A stretch of DNA of 64,000 bases from contig MIYU01000017.1 in the NCBI GenBank assembly GCA_001875425.1, forward strand, positions 1 to 64,000, in the 5' to 3' direction. The notes below the pieces were generated by a model. It saw only the letters and a list, made by a program, of their open reading frames with translations. It searched no databases and was not told the DNA's origin. Positions within the stretch are counted from its first letter, which is position 1. The number at the start of each line of letters is the position of its first letter. The position numbers were made by a program, and so were the translations under genes. The DNA is from Marine Group III euryarchaeote CG-Bathy1. Its GTDB lineage: Archaea; Thermoplasmatota; Poseidoniia; MGIII; CG-Epi1. Below are positions 8,301 to 21,590 of the stretch, in pieces.

Positions 8301-9437
8301 GTGCGTTCGGACGTGAAAATACCTCTTCTTGCTGCTATGTTATACTACATAACAGTAGGTATGGCTCACACAATGATAATACTTCAAGCCGAAGCTTTAG
8401 GCGGTAAAAATATTGTTGGAATTGTAGTAGGCGTTCCTCTTTTAGTTGTTGTAATTAGTAGTAGTTTATGGGGATATATTGCAGATTATTACAAAAATAG
8501 AAAACGAGTTGTTATCGTTTCCGTATCAATCATAGCATTACTGTACATACCTCAACCGTGGGTTGGATCATGGGGTTTAGTTGGGATTAGAACAATACAA
8601 GCATTATTTTTGGGCGGTGTAGTACATTTGACCACTCTTTTTGCAGAATTAGAACCTAAGCAAAGAGGTGCTTATTTGGGATTATTACAATCAACATCCG
8701 GTTTTGGATGGGGGTTTGGAAGTCTTATTGCTGGTTTGTTGATTTCGATTGAAAAATACGGTGAAGGAAGTTCAGATGTTGTATTGGGTTTTAGCATATG
8801 TTCTGTTTTAGCATTTGCATCCGCAATAGGGATGATAAGCTTGCCAAACACGTACGAAAATGTTAAACCTGGAATGATTAAAGAGGAACTATTTACTCTT
8901 AGAAATCTATGGATTTGTGCAACCATGGTATTTGCAGGATATTATTTCTTCTTATCCTTTGCACCCAGTTATTTTTCAGAAGTAATGGGCTCTAGTAAGG
9001 GGATGGGATATGTTATGTTTGCAAGCGGGGCAGTTCATGCTATTTCTGCACCATATCTTGGTAAATACATAGATAAAATACCTAGAGAAAAATCACTGAA
9101 AATAACGATTATTTGTTTTATTATTTGTATGGCTGTTTATACAATGACAGAAAATAAAATATTGACCATACTGGCATTCATGCCGCCAGTATGGATGTTA
9201 TTTCAAGTCAGTGCAACCTCTCTTGTGGCAGATAGAGTGTCCTATGCAAATCGTGCCAGAGCCGTGGGTTTGTTGAATTCCTGTATGTTTTTCGGAGCAG
9301 GGATGGGAGGAATATTATCTGGACAATTATATGATTCATATAAAAATACTGAGATTTTTGGAATAGGGACTCTCGTAATCATAATAGGATTAATGTTTGC
9401 ATTTCTATTACCAAAAAAACTAGAAACGATTGATTGA
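8301..9437 (+). CDS. Major facilitator superfamily transporter
   Basis: A 378-residue integral membrane protein with about 11-12 hydrophobic helices and the MFS inter-helix basic motif GYIADYYKNRKRVV between helices 2 and 3. It starts with GTG. A CTTAATACT box about 25 nt upstream suggests a leaderless transcript. It is divergent from the Rieske oxygenase, so uptake or export of that enzyme's substrate is a reasonable guess, but no specificity can be read. The 3' end overlaps the convergent dehydrogenase gene by 18 nt. Confidence 0.88.
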   Translation: MRSDVKIPLLAAMLYYITVGMAHTMIILQAEALGGKNIVGIVVGVPLLVVVISSSLWGYIADYYKNRKRVVIVSVSIIALLYIPQPWVGSWGLVGIRTIQALFLGGVVHLTTLFAELEPKQRGAYLGLLQSTSGFGWGFGSLIAGLLISIEKYGEGSSDVVLGFSICSVLAFASAIGMISLPNTYENVKPGMIKEELFTLRNLWICATMVFAGYYFFLSFAPSYFSEVMGSSKGMGYVMFASGAVHAISAPYLGKYIDKIPREKSLKITIICFIICMAVYTMTENKILTILAFMPPVWMLFQVSATSLVADRVSYANRARAVGLLNSCMFFGAGMGGILSGQLYDSYKNTEIFGIGTLVIIIGLMFAFLLPKKLETID

Positions 9438-10556
9438 AATTCCTTTAGCTTTAAAATCATCAATAATGCGATTGATTATAGATGAATTTGTGCCGAAATA
9501 TTCCGGCATAAAAACGCCGGTACCTTGGATAGTTTTATCTAATAACATTTTACAAAAAGATACTGTTGAAAGGCCGGTCGTTCTAGACATGCTAGACCAA
9601 CCATCTGCACCTTCATCATGTACCTTCCAACCTTTAGTGTTACCATGGATATCGATGCTGGAAATAATTAAATGTGTGAATTCCGGTTCACCTGGTATGA
9701 GTTTCCATTGTTCGAAAAGTTCAAGAGAGGTTAGTTCCAATCTAGTCATCGAAACGCCATCTATCTGAATGACTTCATCTGAAAAAAGATTAGCATCTTT
9801 AAGCATCAATATCTTTTCAGCATAACCTGGATACCTAAGAGTGTATTCTTTCATATTTGGTATTTGTAAATCTAAAAGTGAACGGAGACCGTCAGTAAGA
9901 AACGCTTCCAATGTACCTATTTTATCTATTTCCAGTTGTCGTAAATCAGACAATGCAGATCTGGATTTTATTTTATTATCAATTTTTATTCTTGCAGGTC
10001 TGACATATTCTGCTATTACATCGATGGGCGAAAATGTAGCCGCATATTCCCAAGGGGGTGTTCTGCGAAAAGGAAGGCCGCCTACAAAAATTTCTAAATT
10101 TTGAATGTTGTGTTTTGAAGCTAATTCAGCGGCGAAAATATTACTAATACCGGGAGCAATCCCTGTATCTGAAACAACTAATGACCCGCTAGATTTTGCT
10201 TTATTATTAAAAATTCTTGGATCCTCGAAAGTGAAGGAAACGTCCACACAAGAAATACCTAAATTTACTATATTTTGTAAAGCTAAATGACCAATAGGAC
10301 CTGGCAATGCATTCACAACCAATGTAGCATTAGACATTTTGGATTTATAATCTTCTAAATTAGTTGCATCGAAGGTAGAAATCGAACTGTTAGGAACTAG
10401 AGATTTACATACTTCCAAACGTTCAAAAGATGAATCTAAAATAGTTACAGAGTAATCTTCATCTGCAAGCTCTTTGGCTACGAAAGAGCCGATATTACCC
10501 CCTCCTAAAATTACAACTTGTGAAGAGCTCAAAGAACTAAAGTTTTTGTCGTGCAA
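9420..10556 (-). CDS. Saccharopine dehydrogenase family oxidoreductase (lysine 6-dehydrogenase-like)
   Basis: A 378-residue protein. Residues about 13-45 form an NAD(P)-binding Rossmann fold (VVILGGGNIGSFVAKEL). Later come the family segments NALPGPIGHLAL, SDTGIAPGISN and GGLPFRRTPPWEY. The last two resemble lysine 6-dehydrogenase and related saccharopine-dehydrogenase-like enzymes. It may act in lysine degradation or another amino-acid dehydrogenation (inference). The TTG at 10556 overlaps sepF by 20 nt. A second in-frame TTG at 10532, just after the sepF stop, is an alternative start. Confidence 0.8.
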   Translation of the reverse strand: MHDKNFSSLSSSQVVILGGGNIGSFVAKELADEDYSVTILDSSFERLEVCKSLVPNSSISTFDATNLEDYKSKMSNATLVVNALPGPIGHLALQNIVNLGISCVDVSFTFEDPRIFNNKAKSSGSLVVSDTGIAPGISNIFAAELASKHNIQNLEIFVGGLPFRRTPPWEYAATFSPIDVIAEYVRPARIKIDNKIKSRSALSDLRQLEIDKIGTLEAFLTDGLRSLLDLQIPNMKEYTLRYPGYAEKILMLKDANLFSDEVIQIDGVSMTRLELTSLELFEQWKLIPGEPEFTHLIISSIDIHGNTKGWKVHDEGADGWSSMSRTTGLSTVSFCKMLLDKTIQGTGVFMPEYFGTNSSIINRIIDDFKAKGISINRF

Positions 10557-10887
10557 TTCTGATATTTGTAGGAGATACGACTATCCATTTATTGCTTATA
10601 CCTACTAAATCACCATCGATATCGGCTACAGCTCTTTCCAAATCGGCAATCACTTTATTGAGAGTTTGCTGATCTGATGCCATTGGTGTAAAATCCACTA
10701 ATACTATATTTCCTTCATAGAGTTGGTTTGAAATTTTTCCTACCTGTTCGGGATTTTTCAGTATTATAGTTTGAACTTGCATTTTGGGTTTACCACCATA
10801 ATCTTCAGATCTATCAGAAGCCCAACGTCTTAAATCCAGAAAATTCTCATCTGAAACGCGGCGCATAGAAGGTTGTTCGGGACTCAT
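10537..10887 (-). CDS. sepF: Cell division protein SepF
   Basis: A 116-residue protein. After a roughly 35-residue linker, the core MQVQTIILKNPEQVGKISNQ, then LYEGNIVLVDF, and the DLERAVADIDGDLVGISNKW segment match the SepF (DUF552) fold. Archaeal SepF tethers FtsZ to the membrane. Archaeal SepF normally carries an N-terminal amphipathic membrane-targeting helix. Here the N-terminus (MSPEQPSMRRVSDENFLDLRR) could form one only weakly. FtsZ is not in this window. The gene lies 16 nt after the M6 protease stop, but that gene is upstream on the same strand and may be a separate unit. Confidence 0.85.
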   Translation of the reverse strand: MSPEQPSMRRVSDENFLDLRRWASDRSEDYGGKPKMQVQTIILKNPEQVGKISNQLYEGNIVLVDFTPMASDQQTLNKVIADLERAVADIDGDLVGISNKWIVVSPTNIRIARQKL

Positions 10888-10903
10888 TGAATAAAGCCAC
10901 TAA

Positions 10904-13900
10904 CTAAGGCTTAATTAGCTTTCTTGAGCCAGATAAAGCAACTAAAATAATTAAAGAAACTGAAGCTAGTAGAGAAAGAGAAGGCAATCCTTTCTTTTGT
11001 ATTTCAAAGGTGAGTTCTGCGTTGTTATTAGTCAAATCAGATTCACCTACTCTTCCATTTATTGCATCCAGTGTTATTAATTCAGCTTGGAAAGTATGAA
11101 AACCCACTTCAGAAATCCATTCATAAGAGAATGTTGAATCTGATGAGGGCGATAAAGTCACATTCCATTCTGATACTTGTCTGCCATTTTGTGTTAAGTA
11201 CAATTTACCTTCAAAAACCCCTGCACCCCTATTTGCTACAGAAATTTGAACCACACCTGACTCGTCTTCCGTATCACTTCCATACCAATTCATATTACCA
11301 ACTTCACCATCTGGCCATTCGGTGACAGAATATTCGAAAGTATTTTGCAGAGTATTGCCGTGACTATCGTGGAATGTTACAGTTACTTCTCCGTCACCAG
11401 CAGTATCGCGATATAGACTTAGAGATAAACTCGAATCCCCGATATTACCGTTAGAATATCCTAGATTCTCGAAACCAGATACTTCGATATGTGATATTGT
11501 TGCTGATACATCTTCAAAATCACTTGCAAGGAAATTGAGTACAAACGTTTCTCCAACTCGCGGATTAGGAGTATCTATTGTGACCTCGAGAGTAGGTAAC
11601 CAATCAATATAGAAAGTTTCTTCAGACGTACTCTCGCCAATTGGGTTTTGTGTGACAGTCAGTGTAACGTAGTGATTACCTCCTGCTTCCATAATCTTCG
11701 AAAATGAAACGGTGTTGTATTCTTGACCGTCTAAGTTCCATGAATATGATAAGTCTGAGCCAGTGGAAGTAGAGCCGTCGAAAAGGAGAGTCTTCCCCTC
11801 AACATAAAGTCCTGCAATATCCATTTTAGATACTGGTGGATCATAAACAGTAATAGTTATTTCATGAGTAGCTGTGGTCAAACCTGAAGAATGATGACCT
11901 GTAACGGTTATTAGATACTCTCCTGCTTCAGATGGAGTAAAATCTATAGTTTCTATTGACGTTCCGATGATATCTCCATTAAGGGTCCAACTGTAACTAT
12001 CGATATCAGTAGTAGTACTATTGGAAGCTGTGATTGATAATGAATCTCCAACTAAGATATTAGTGAATGCTGCATTCAAAGAAGTCGTTGGTCTATCTAC
12101 TACTTCGATAGTACGCGAAATAGAGGCTTCAGCACCGTGATAATCTGTAACTGATAGTTCCAAAATATAAGAGCCTGAATCTAATATAATATCTACTGTG
12201 ATGCCTTCATAAGATTCTTCATTGATGTACCAACTGTATTCCATAGACAACCCTTCTTGATCTGTACTTCCCTCAGCAGATATGAGTGCTTCTTCTCCCG
12301 AAGGTATCGTCCAACCATCATCAATAGAGATGCCGTTAGGAACATCTATACTGGCTATTGGTAATGAATTATCTACTGTAAATTGTTTTTCTGTTGTATT
12401 TGACCCGTCATGTTCATCTTCAACTATCAAAATTATATCATATGTGTCGGGCATACTGTATGTGTGGTAAACGATAGAATCTGTAGTTGTAAGTGAGTTG
12501 CCATCACCGAAATCCCATGTTCTTGTTAGATCCTCATAATCTGTTTCAAAGTCAGTAGAAAGGTCTTCGAATTGGAAAGAGATAGAAGTGTTACCTGATT
12601 CTGGAACGATTGTGAAATCAACTTCAGGATCTTCATTCCGTACTAGAATATCTATAATTACTTCTGAAACTGCACCCCAGGTATCTGTTACGATTAATGT
12701 TGCACTACAATTTCCTATCTCCTCATAGCTGAAAGTCCAATTCGTAATCTCTGAAAAATCGAAATTTTGGCTGATAACGCCGCAATCTAGGTTCTTATAT
12801 CTCCAGAAATCTACAACGTCCTCCCATCCGTCATCATCATCATGTGAATAACTAACATCTATTGTTATCTCTTCATCCATAGAAACTTCGGTTTTAGTAA
12901 TAGTGTAATCTATTAGTGGTCTGCCATGAACAATAATACTTACAGAAGTTGTATGAGTCATATCATCCGTGTCTTCAACTGTCAAAATTACATCACATTC
13001 TTGATAACTGTTAAAACTCAAAGTAAATGATTCTTGAGAAAGCGAAGTACCACAAACATCCCAATCAAAAGTTAAATCATCACCATCCTGATCTACAGAA
13101 GAACTGGCATCGAAATAAACATCATCTCCTTTCAAGACCTTGATAGGGAAATTTGGATCTGTTTCTGTACCATCTATAGAAATAATTGCAGTAGGTTCGC
13201 CGACCATATTTATGTCTAAATTTATGGCACTGCCGACCTGTTTTATGTTCAATAACCTCCATAAAGAATCGTCACCGTCATAAGAATTTGAACTAGGGTA
13301 GCTTGAATTTGTAAAATCTATATCTCCAAACCAAGGATCTCCAGATTGGCCTCCTGAACCTCCATCTGTATCTAATTCATCATTACCGTCGGCTTCTTCG
13401 ACTGCTACGCACCTATGACTAGCATCGTTTTGGACGGTATTAGAATTCCATTTTTGATGACAAACAGACATGTCAATGTGCCAAATCACCAAGCCATCCC
13501 CAGGCAATGCGGAATCGTATGATTGTTTTTGTCGATTTTCAATTAAGAAATATTCATCGGAATCTGGATCTGAAGCAGGTATCGGTAATTTGTAAACAAC
13601 GCCATTAGAATAAATTGGCTGTATATCTAAATTTTCTTCACCACTAGTAAGTAGGACCATCTCGCCCTCATCATCTAACCAATCTGCCATCTCCCTTACC
13701 CAAGCTGAAAAATACGCAGGAGTTTCGCCACAATCGTTCCAGGAACCTCCAGCCATTACTCCCCAAGCACCTATCCCATCATTGGAATAATCTGTTGAAT
13801 ACAAATCGGGAATAAATTTATCGCCATCACCATCGCCATCGGTATCCAAATCGATCATGTGACCAAATTCGTGAACAGCAACGCCTAATGGACTAGCCCG

Positions 13901-14416
13901 TCCACCACAATTCTGATATTCAGGAAAGGTTTCAGATTGGTAAAAAGTTCTTTCATTGGTATGCCAATTACCTCCGCGCTGATGTGACCAGATGTCACAA
14001 CCATCCCCTCCGCTTTCATATCCTTGTCCTGCGTGAATAACAACGAAAGCATCGTAAGGACCGAAATTGACACTGGGATCTGCTTCATCTATCGTATCAT
14101 CAAAAACATCCATATTACCAGACTCACCATAATCGCACCTATCTCCTGGTAAAGTAAAGGGCCCATACACATCCCCTTGGAGATTTAAATCTCCTCCGGA
14201 GTTTTCATAAAAAAAGTCATACATAGAATTTTGAGACCCAAAAACTAAGTCCTCAACTTCTGTGTTATCTAATTCTTGAAAACTGTAATCATCATATTGT
14301 GCCATCAATACTGCCACTTCTATCGTTCCGTGCGATTCTACTGCTTCTGCATTATCAGGAACTATTGAAACAATCGCAATGAATATTGGAATTGCTAAAA
14401 GGAGATGTTTCTTCAT
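10904..14416 (-). CDS. Large secreted M6-family metalloprotease with PKD-like repeats and a C-terminal membrane anchor
   Basis: A 1,170-residue protein. A signal peptide covers residues 1-25. An M6 (immune-inhibitor-A-like) peptidase domain covers about 30-400, with the zinc motif HEFGH at 182-186, a calcium-type DGDGDGD stretch just after it, and the Met-turn WGVMAGGSW near 220. About six to seven PKD-like beta-sandwich repeats follow (about 405-1020), each with patterns such as WDFGDG or YSWNLDG. A CARDB-like domain covers about 1030-1135. A single hydrophobic helix plus a basic tail (GSRKLIKP) ends the protein. It should be exported and membrane-tethered, digesting extracellular protein. 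It stands alone, 57 nt after the next upstream gene. Confidence 0.9.
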   Translation of the reverse strand: MKKHLLLAIPIFIAIVSIVPDNAEAVESHGTIEVAVLMAQYDDYSFQELDNTEVEDLVFGSQNSMYDFFYENSGGDLNLQGDVYGPFTLPGDRCDYGESGNMDVFDDTIDEADPSVNFGPYDAFVVIHAGQGYESGGDGCDIWSHQRGGNWHTNERTFYQSETFPEYQNCGGRASPLGVAVHEFGHMIDLDTDGDGDGDKFIPDLYSTDYSNDGIGAWGVMAGGSWNDCGETPAYFSAWVREMADWLDDEGEMVLLTSGEENLDIQPIYSNGVVYKLPIPASDPDSDEYFLIENRQKQSYDSALPGDGLVIWHIDMSVCHQKWNSNTVQNDASHRCVAVEEADGNDELDTDGGSGGQSGDPWFGDIDFTNSSYPSSNSYDGDDSLWRLLNIKQVGSAINLDINMVGEPTAIISIDGTETDPNFPIKVLKGDDVYFDASSSVDQDGDDLTFDWDVCGTSLSQESFTLSFNSYQECDVILTVEDTDDMTHTTSVSIIVHGRPLIDYTITKTEVSMDEEITIDVSYSHDDDDGWEDVVDFWRYKNLDCGVISQNFDFSEITNWTFSYEEIGNCSATLIVTDTWGAVSEVIIDILVRNEDPEVDFTIVPESGNTSISFQFEDLSTDFETDYEDLTRTWDFGDGNSLTTTDSIVYHTYSMPDTYDIILIVEDEHDGSNTTEKQFTVDNSLPIASIDVPNGISIDDGWTIPSGEEALISAEGSTDQEGLSMEYSWYINEESYEGITVDIILDSGSYILELSVTDYHGAEASISRTIEVVDRPTTSLNAAFTNILVGDSLSITASNSTTTDIDSYSWTLNGDIIGTSIETIDFTPSEAGEYLITVTGHHSSGLTTATHEITITVYDPPVSKMDIAGLYVEGKTLLFDGSTSTGSDLSYSWNLDGQEYNTVSFSKIMEAGGNHYVTLTVTQNPIGESTSEETFYIDWLPTLEVTIDTPNPRVGETFVLNFLASDFEDVSATISHIEVSGFENLGYSNGNIGDSSLSLSLYRDTAGDGEVTVTFHDSHGNTLQNTFEYSVTEWPDGEVGNMNWYGSDTEDESGVVQISVANRGAGVFEGKLYLTQNGRQVSEWNVTLSPSSDSTFSYEWISEVGFHTFQAELITLDAINGRVGESDLTNNNAELTFEIQKKGLPSLSLLASVSLIILVALSGSRKLIKP

Positions 14417-14473
14417 AGATACATTCAGAAAGATGATATTTTAAGTGTTTTTCAAGAAATTTTTTTGATTGAA

Positions 14474-15487
14474 CTACACATAACCTAGTGGATCTTCAAG
14501 GATTTCATCACGAACTGCGTGTGTGATTTTAACTGGTGCATCGCCGTAAAACAGATCGGGATTGCCGCTTACCGCACTTAATGTAGCGACACCCATTGAG
14601 AAATTTATTGCAGCTCCAGTTCTGTAACCAGAATATTCATCAGGAATTGCGTGCAGGTAATCTTTTACTGGTTTTACATGCTTGGTTGCATTATCTAACA
14701 TAGCATCCAAAATAATCATTGCTGCACTTTTGTTACCTTTATCTAATAATTCTACCGGACGTAGTTCATGTTCATCAAAGAGATTACGCGGCCAGAATAT
14801 TTTTTCATGTTGTAAGATATCTTCTCTGAAATCACGAATGATATTGACTTTTTGTAGAAATAAACCGAAATCCCTTTCATTTTTAGTAAGGATTTCATTC
14901 TGTTCTGATGAGATTTTTTCGGATTTTGTTCTTATTAATTCTGTAAGAAAACCAGAAGGTGTACCTGCAACATAGTAACAATATTCATCTAAATCATCGA
15001 AGGAATTGACTGGTTGTCTCAAGAATTTTTGCATTCCATCATTCATTTCATGTAACCAACGCACCATTGATTCTCGAGTTTGTTCATCGAGACTTCTGTG
15101 AACTGTAAGGACTCTGTCTATGTTTTGACAAAGTTCACGGTAATGGTCATTTTTAACGAAATAGCTTGCTGTTTTGGCTATTTCTTTTGCTTTTTCATCT
15201 GATTCTGAATCGTACGGTTTTTCTAGAATTTCCATTATAAGATTCATACTTCTGATTCTATCTTCGATATTTATTTTTCTTTTACCTTTATCATCTTCGA
15301 ATGTATCTAAAATTCTAGCTTCGAGATAGCCGACCATGATTGGGGCCAAAATACTCTCTTCTACTAGAGGGATTGTTAACGAAAAGGACCTAGAAACTGA
15401 TTGTAAAGCGCCTTTGCAATAATCTAAACTATCGTTGAGAACTTTACTCGTCTTGCTTTTGACTGACCCGTACAATGATGGCGTCAC
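14474..15487 (-). CDS. Squalene/phytoene synthase family protein, squalene-synthase-like
   Basis: A trans-isoprenyl diphosphate synthase of the head-to-head class. SRSFSLTIPLV is followed by the first aspartate motif ARILDTFEDD. YCYYVAGTPSG matches the squalene synthase YCxYVAG element. The second aspartate motif NIIRDFRED runs into EKIFWPRNLF, again closer to squalene synthase than CrtB. It should condense two farnesyl (or longer) diphosphates. The frame is open up to a TTG at 15559, but the GTG at 15487 is preceded by GGGGTGA and gives a normal N-terminus. It is the last gene of an HMG-CoA reductase/dUTPase-like/squalene synthase run. Confidence 0.82.
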   Translation of the reverse strand: MTPSLYGSVKSKTSKVLNDSLDYCKGALQSVSRSFSLTIPLVEESILAPIMVGYLEARILDTFEDDKGKRKINIEDRIRSMNLIMEILEKPYDSESDEKAKEIAKTASYFVKNDHYRELCQNIDRVLTVHRSLDEQTRESMVRWLHEMNDGMQKFLRQPVNSFDDLDEYCYYVAGTPSGFLTELIRTKSEKISSEQNEILTKNERDFGLFLQKVNIIRDFREDILQHEKIFWPRNLFDEHELRPVELLDKGNKSAAMIILDAMLDNATKHVKPVKDYLHAIPDEYSGYRTGAAINFSMGVATLSAVSGNPDLFYGDAPVKITHAVRDEILEDPLGYV

Positions 15488-15568
15488 CTTTTCACCCCTT
15501 CCTGCAAAGCAGGAGCGGACCGACCTAATGCAGCCTATAATAAAGTCTCGTTTAAGCAAAAAAACGAT

Positions 15569-16051
15569 TTATTTATCTTTAGACCAAGTAATGCCACTTT
15601 GATTTTGATAATTGCCGCTTCTTTCTCCATATACCTTTTCTGCTTTTTCTGATAGAGTTTCAAACACGATTTGAGCATATGTTTCTCCAATAGAAATTAT
15701 GATTTCTTCCGTATCTGCATTGAATGAAGCGATAGTCAACGTACCGTCAAAACCGGCATCAACTTTGCCGAAAGTAGCCATAACGCCTTTACGAGCCCAT
15801 GAAGTTCTTAGCCAAAGTTGTGCCGTAATGTTAGAAGCACAGACTATATTTTCTAAAGTTGAAACTGCGAAACGCGTATTGGGTTGAATTGAAAGAGAGC
15901 CTGTAGTAATGGCTGAAGTATTTGGAAGTGCGATTTCGGAAATGGTCAAATCATAGCCATTTGGTGTTAAATTATCTTGATTAAATGGATCTATTTTGAG
16001 AATGCCTGAATCCAACGCCGTCAGTATATTTTTATCTGATAAGACTGCCAT
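15569..16051 (-). CDS. dCTP deaminase/dUTPase superfamily protein, probably a dUTPase
   Basis: A 160-residue protein with the Dcd layout. LTPNGYDLTI lies near residue 29, the RTSWARKG phosphate-binding segment near 82, VDAGFDGTLTIASFN near 97, and a C-terminal YGERSGNYQNQSG arm follows. In E. coli dCTP deaminase the catalytic Glu138 follows the DPGWxG element (VLEFYN). By my hand alignment that position here is alanine (TIASFN), as in enzymes that act only as dUTPases. It therefore probably removes dUTP and makes dUMP rather than deaminating dCTP. It lies 2 nt after the HMG-CoA reductase stop. Confidence 0.75.
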   Translation of the reverse strand: MAVLSDKNILTALDSGILKIDPFNQDNLTPNGYDLTISEIALPNTSAITTGSLSIQPNTRFAVSTLENIVCASNITAQLWLRTSWARKGVMATFGKVDAGFDGTLTIASFNADTEEIIISIGETYAQIVFETLSEKAEKVYGERSGNYQNQSGITWSKDK

Positions 16052-16053
16052 TA

Positions 16054-17325
16054 TTATTCACGTAATTCTTTCAAATATTTTTCTGCAATGTCTGCACGTA
16101 CTTTACCATCACGTTTCATTCTTTCTGAAACTTTGTTTATCTCTTCGCCCTCTGCACCGACCTGAATAGCTAGATTTCTCGCATGTAGGCCCATGTGACC
16201 TCTTTGTATTCCTTCTGAAGCTAAGGCCCTCAACGCGCCCAGATTTTGACATAAGCCAACAGCACAGATAATTTGAGATAATTTCTCTGCACCTCCTGGG
16301 ATTTCTAATCCTAAAATTTTAACGCAAGCTTTTGCTGTAGGGTGTGTAGCAGTTGCACCGCCAACTAACCCGACTGCCATGGGAATTTCTATTTCACCTA
16401 ATAAATCTCCATTTTCTGATTTACTCCAAGTAGTGAATGAACTATGGCCATCTTTGTATGCCCCATAGGAATGAGCCCCTGCTTCTATGGCCCTCCAATC
16501 ATTTCCTGTAGCTATAACTACTGGATCTATGCCATTCATGATTCCTTTGTTGTGTGTGGCAGTTCTAAATGGATCAGCTGCTGCAAATGCAAACGCTTCT
16601 AAAATTCCATCGACCACTTCTTCACCACCTAAAAAATCTTTAGGCCAACATGCTTTTGCTTTAGTCATTCTATGAATTGCTAAATTGGAAATGATTCTGA
16701 GATACACTCTACCGCCAGTTATCGTTTCTAATCTTGGAGCAACTGCCTCGGCCATTGTATTAACTGCATTAGCACCCATGGCATCACGGCAATCTACCAA
16801 GAGATGGGTGATTACCATTGGACCTCTTTCAGTTTCAATAACTCTTGGTTTTACTCCCTTACAGCCGCCTCCGAATTTTACTAGTATTGGATCTTGTTCA
16901 TTTGCTAAATCGATGATTTCTTGTTCTTTTTCTAAGATTTGTTGTTTTGCCTTAAACGGATCTTTAAGATTTACTAATTGTATCTGTCCTATCATTACAG
17001 GGTCCATCGATTCTGCAATGATTCCTTCAGGTAAGGTCCCTTTAGCCATATTTGATGCGGCAGCAACTACAGATGGCTCTTCCAAGGCCATAGGAACTAC
17101 AAAGGATTCATTATTGACTTTGAAATTGACAGCGAACCCTAATGGCATAGGAAAAGTGCCGGCAACGTTTTCTATCATTCTATTTGCAGTATCTTCACCG
17201 AGTGCTCCATAATTTCCGATTGCCTTCGTTTCATCGTCAGAAAGGTTGGCGAAATTTTTGATTAAATCTAATCTTTCAGAAGGACGTAATTTATAGAAAC
17301 CGGGAAATTCGGAAGTTTTACTCAT
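16054..17325 (-). CDS. hmgA: Hydroxymethylglutaryl-CoA reductase, class II
   Basis: A 423-residue protein of the class II (degradative-type, bacterial) HMG-CoA reductase lineage. The N-terminus has GFYKLRPSERLDLIKNFA. The catalytic ENVAGTFPMPLGFA follows near residue 52. There is no membrane domain. It reduces HMG-CoA to mevalonate, the committed step to archaeal lipids. Thermoplasmatales and Archaeoglobus are known to use class II enzymes of bacterial origin, which supports a Thermoplasmatota affiliation. It is the first gene of a run with the dUTPase-like gene and squalene synthase, and is divergent from an RND exporter. Confidence 0.94.
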   Translation of the reverse strand: MSKTSEFPGFYKLRPSERLDLIKNFANLSDDETKAIGNYGALGEDTANRMIENVAGTFPMPLGFAVNFKVNNESFVVPMALEEPSVVAAASNMAKGTLPEGIIAESMDPVMIGQIQLVNLKDPFKAKQQILEKEQEIIDLANEQDPILVKFGGGCKGVKPRVIETERGPMVITHLLVDCRDAMGANAVNTMAEAVAPRLETITGGRVYLRIISNLAIHRMTKAKACWPKDFLGGEEVVDGILEAFAFAAADPFRTATHNKGIMNGIDPVVIATGNDWRAIEAGAHSYGAYKDGHSSFTTWSKSENGDLLGEIEIPMAVGLVGGATATHPTAKACVKILGLEIPGGAEKLSQIICAVGLCQNLGALRALASEGIQRGHMGLHARNLAIQVGAEGEEINKVSERMKRDGKVRADIAEKYLKELRE

Positions 17326-17430
17326 AGATAACTTATAGAAGGGGACTCAAAAACAATTAGGTCCTCGAATTGAAGAAATATAGTCACCAAAAATATAAAC
17401 CCACTTCTCACTAAGCGGTTGGAGTCATAC

Positions 17431-21590
<4,160 letters not shown>

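Noticed and set aside
16685-17212. 175-codon plus-strand open frame opposite HMG-CoA reductase
   Set aside because: It is a shadow of the well-supported reductase on the other strand; its composition (runs of Ser, Ala, Ile) has no domain and no start signal.
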